64,000 nt of DNA from Roseburia sp. (GTDB taxonomy: Bacteria > Bacillota > Clostridia > Lachnospirales > Lachnospiraceae). The position numbers and the translations under genes are program-made. Of this stretch, positions 63,860 through 64,000 are shown piece by piece. The stretch covers positions 248,001-312,000 of the forward strand of contig JAGBEG010000013.1 of assembly GCA_017937095.1 (NCBI GenBank), in the 5' to 3' direction. The first letter of the stretch is position 1; every line of letters begins with the position of its first letter. The notes beneath the pieces are model-generated. The model made no database searches. It worked only from the letters and a program-made list of their open reading frames with translations, and was not told the DNA's origin.

Positions 63860-64000
63860 CTACTCCCTCCTGTTCTCCCTGACTACATCCATGAATATCG
63901 CTTCCAAGTCCTCCCCCTCGTGAAATTTACCCTCATACCCGAGCTTCCCGTCCGCAATGATCCCGATGTAATCGGCGACCTGCTGCACCTCGCTTAAGAT
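63860..64000 (-). CDS. ABC transporter ATP-binding protein (partial; LanF/BcrA-like C-terminus)
   Basis: The last 46 residues of an ATPase whose start lies beyond the window. It reads ILSEVQQVADYIGIIADGKLGYEG after the window edge, the region just past the switch histidine of export ATPases of the BcrA/LanF type. It ends NRRE and is followed by the two permeases, forming an FEG-type exporter. Confidence 0.8.
   Translation of the reverse strand: MLSEVQQVADYIGIIADGKLGYEGKFHEGEDLEAIFMDVVRENRRE

Overview
The window reads as chromosomal DNA of a spore-forming, flagellated, strictly anaerobic Firmicute of the Clostridia, most likely family Lachnospiraceae with mid-range GC. The supporting genes are dipicolinate synthase (spoVFA/spoVFB), flagellar rod genes (flgF/flgG-type and a FlgJ-type rod-binding protein), a clostridial flavodiiron protein, the cdaA-cdaR-glmM island, a TIGR03905/TSCPD protein and a CotH-VTC-DUF4956 cluster. 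No rRNA, tRNA, phage, insertion sequence or CRISPR array was seen. Most genes lie on the minus strand.

Region 1 (1-14 kb, minus) is part of a surface polysaccharide locus that continues past base 1. It holds dTDP-L-rhamnose synthesis (rfbD, rfbB, rfbA, rfbC), a GtrII-type membrane glucosyltransferase, a Wzm/Wzt ABC exporter whose ATPase has a C-terminal glycan-recognition domain, a methyltransferase, a protein with a kinase-like signature, a polyprenyl-phosphate sugar transferase, a Wzz/CpsC-like protein with a degenerate ATPase domain, and a DUF6077-like membrane protein. It is fed by 14-19.7 kb (minus): HPr, GlmM, CdaR, CdaA and two uncharacterised membrane proteins, so c-di-AMP signalling and amino-sugar supply sit just upstream of the glycan genes.

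Region 2 (19.9-30 kb): a YvyF-like flagellar-operon protein and ComFC (minus), a TrpXYZ-type ABC importer (plus) with a near-consensus promoter and a perfect 18-bp palindrome, RecD2 preceded by tandem 23-bp repeats, and the Mbl/FlgF/FlgG/FlgJ cluster. Region 3 (30-43 kb): uvrB-uvrA behind an SOS-like box, flavodiiron protein, DUF4956, VTC-domain and frameshifted CotH genes, and secA. Two intergenic stretches (29.7-30.4 kb and 46.9-47.6 kb) contain structured or promoter-driven signals with no conventional gene.

Region 4 (43-55 kb): dipicolinate synthase, a GH53 galactanase lipoprotein, an L,D-transpeptidase, aspartokinase, a metallophosphoesterase, a DUF4474 protein, a LysM protein with a Met/Pro/Gly repeat tract, and lrgAB divergent from a degV/fakB-type gene, with shared FabT-like operators between them. 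Region 5 (55-64 kb, minus): a soluble hybrid histidine kinase, an SF2 helicase carrying a membrane hairpin, a YkgJ-type cysteine-cluster protein, and a lantibiotic-immunity-like ABC operon (LanFEG) with a lipoprotein and a response regulator whose phospho-acceptor Asp is replaced by Glu.

The best candidates for something undescribed are the orphan transcription unit at 47.1-47.55 kb, the membrane-anchored helicase, the poly-G frameshift in the CotH gene, the Glu-substituted regulator, the shared lrgAB/degV control region, and the micro-ORF-bearing repeats upstream of recD2. All gene functions are assigned by reading motifs; no database search was run.
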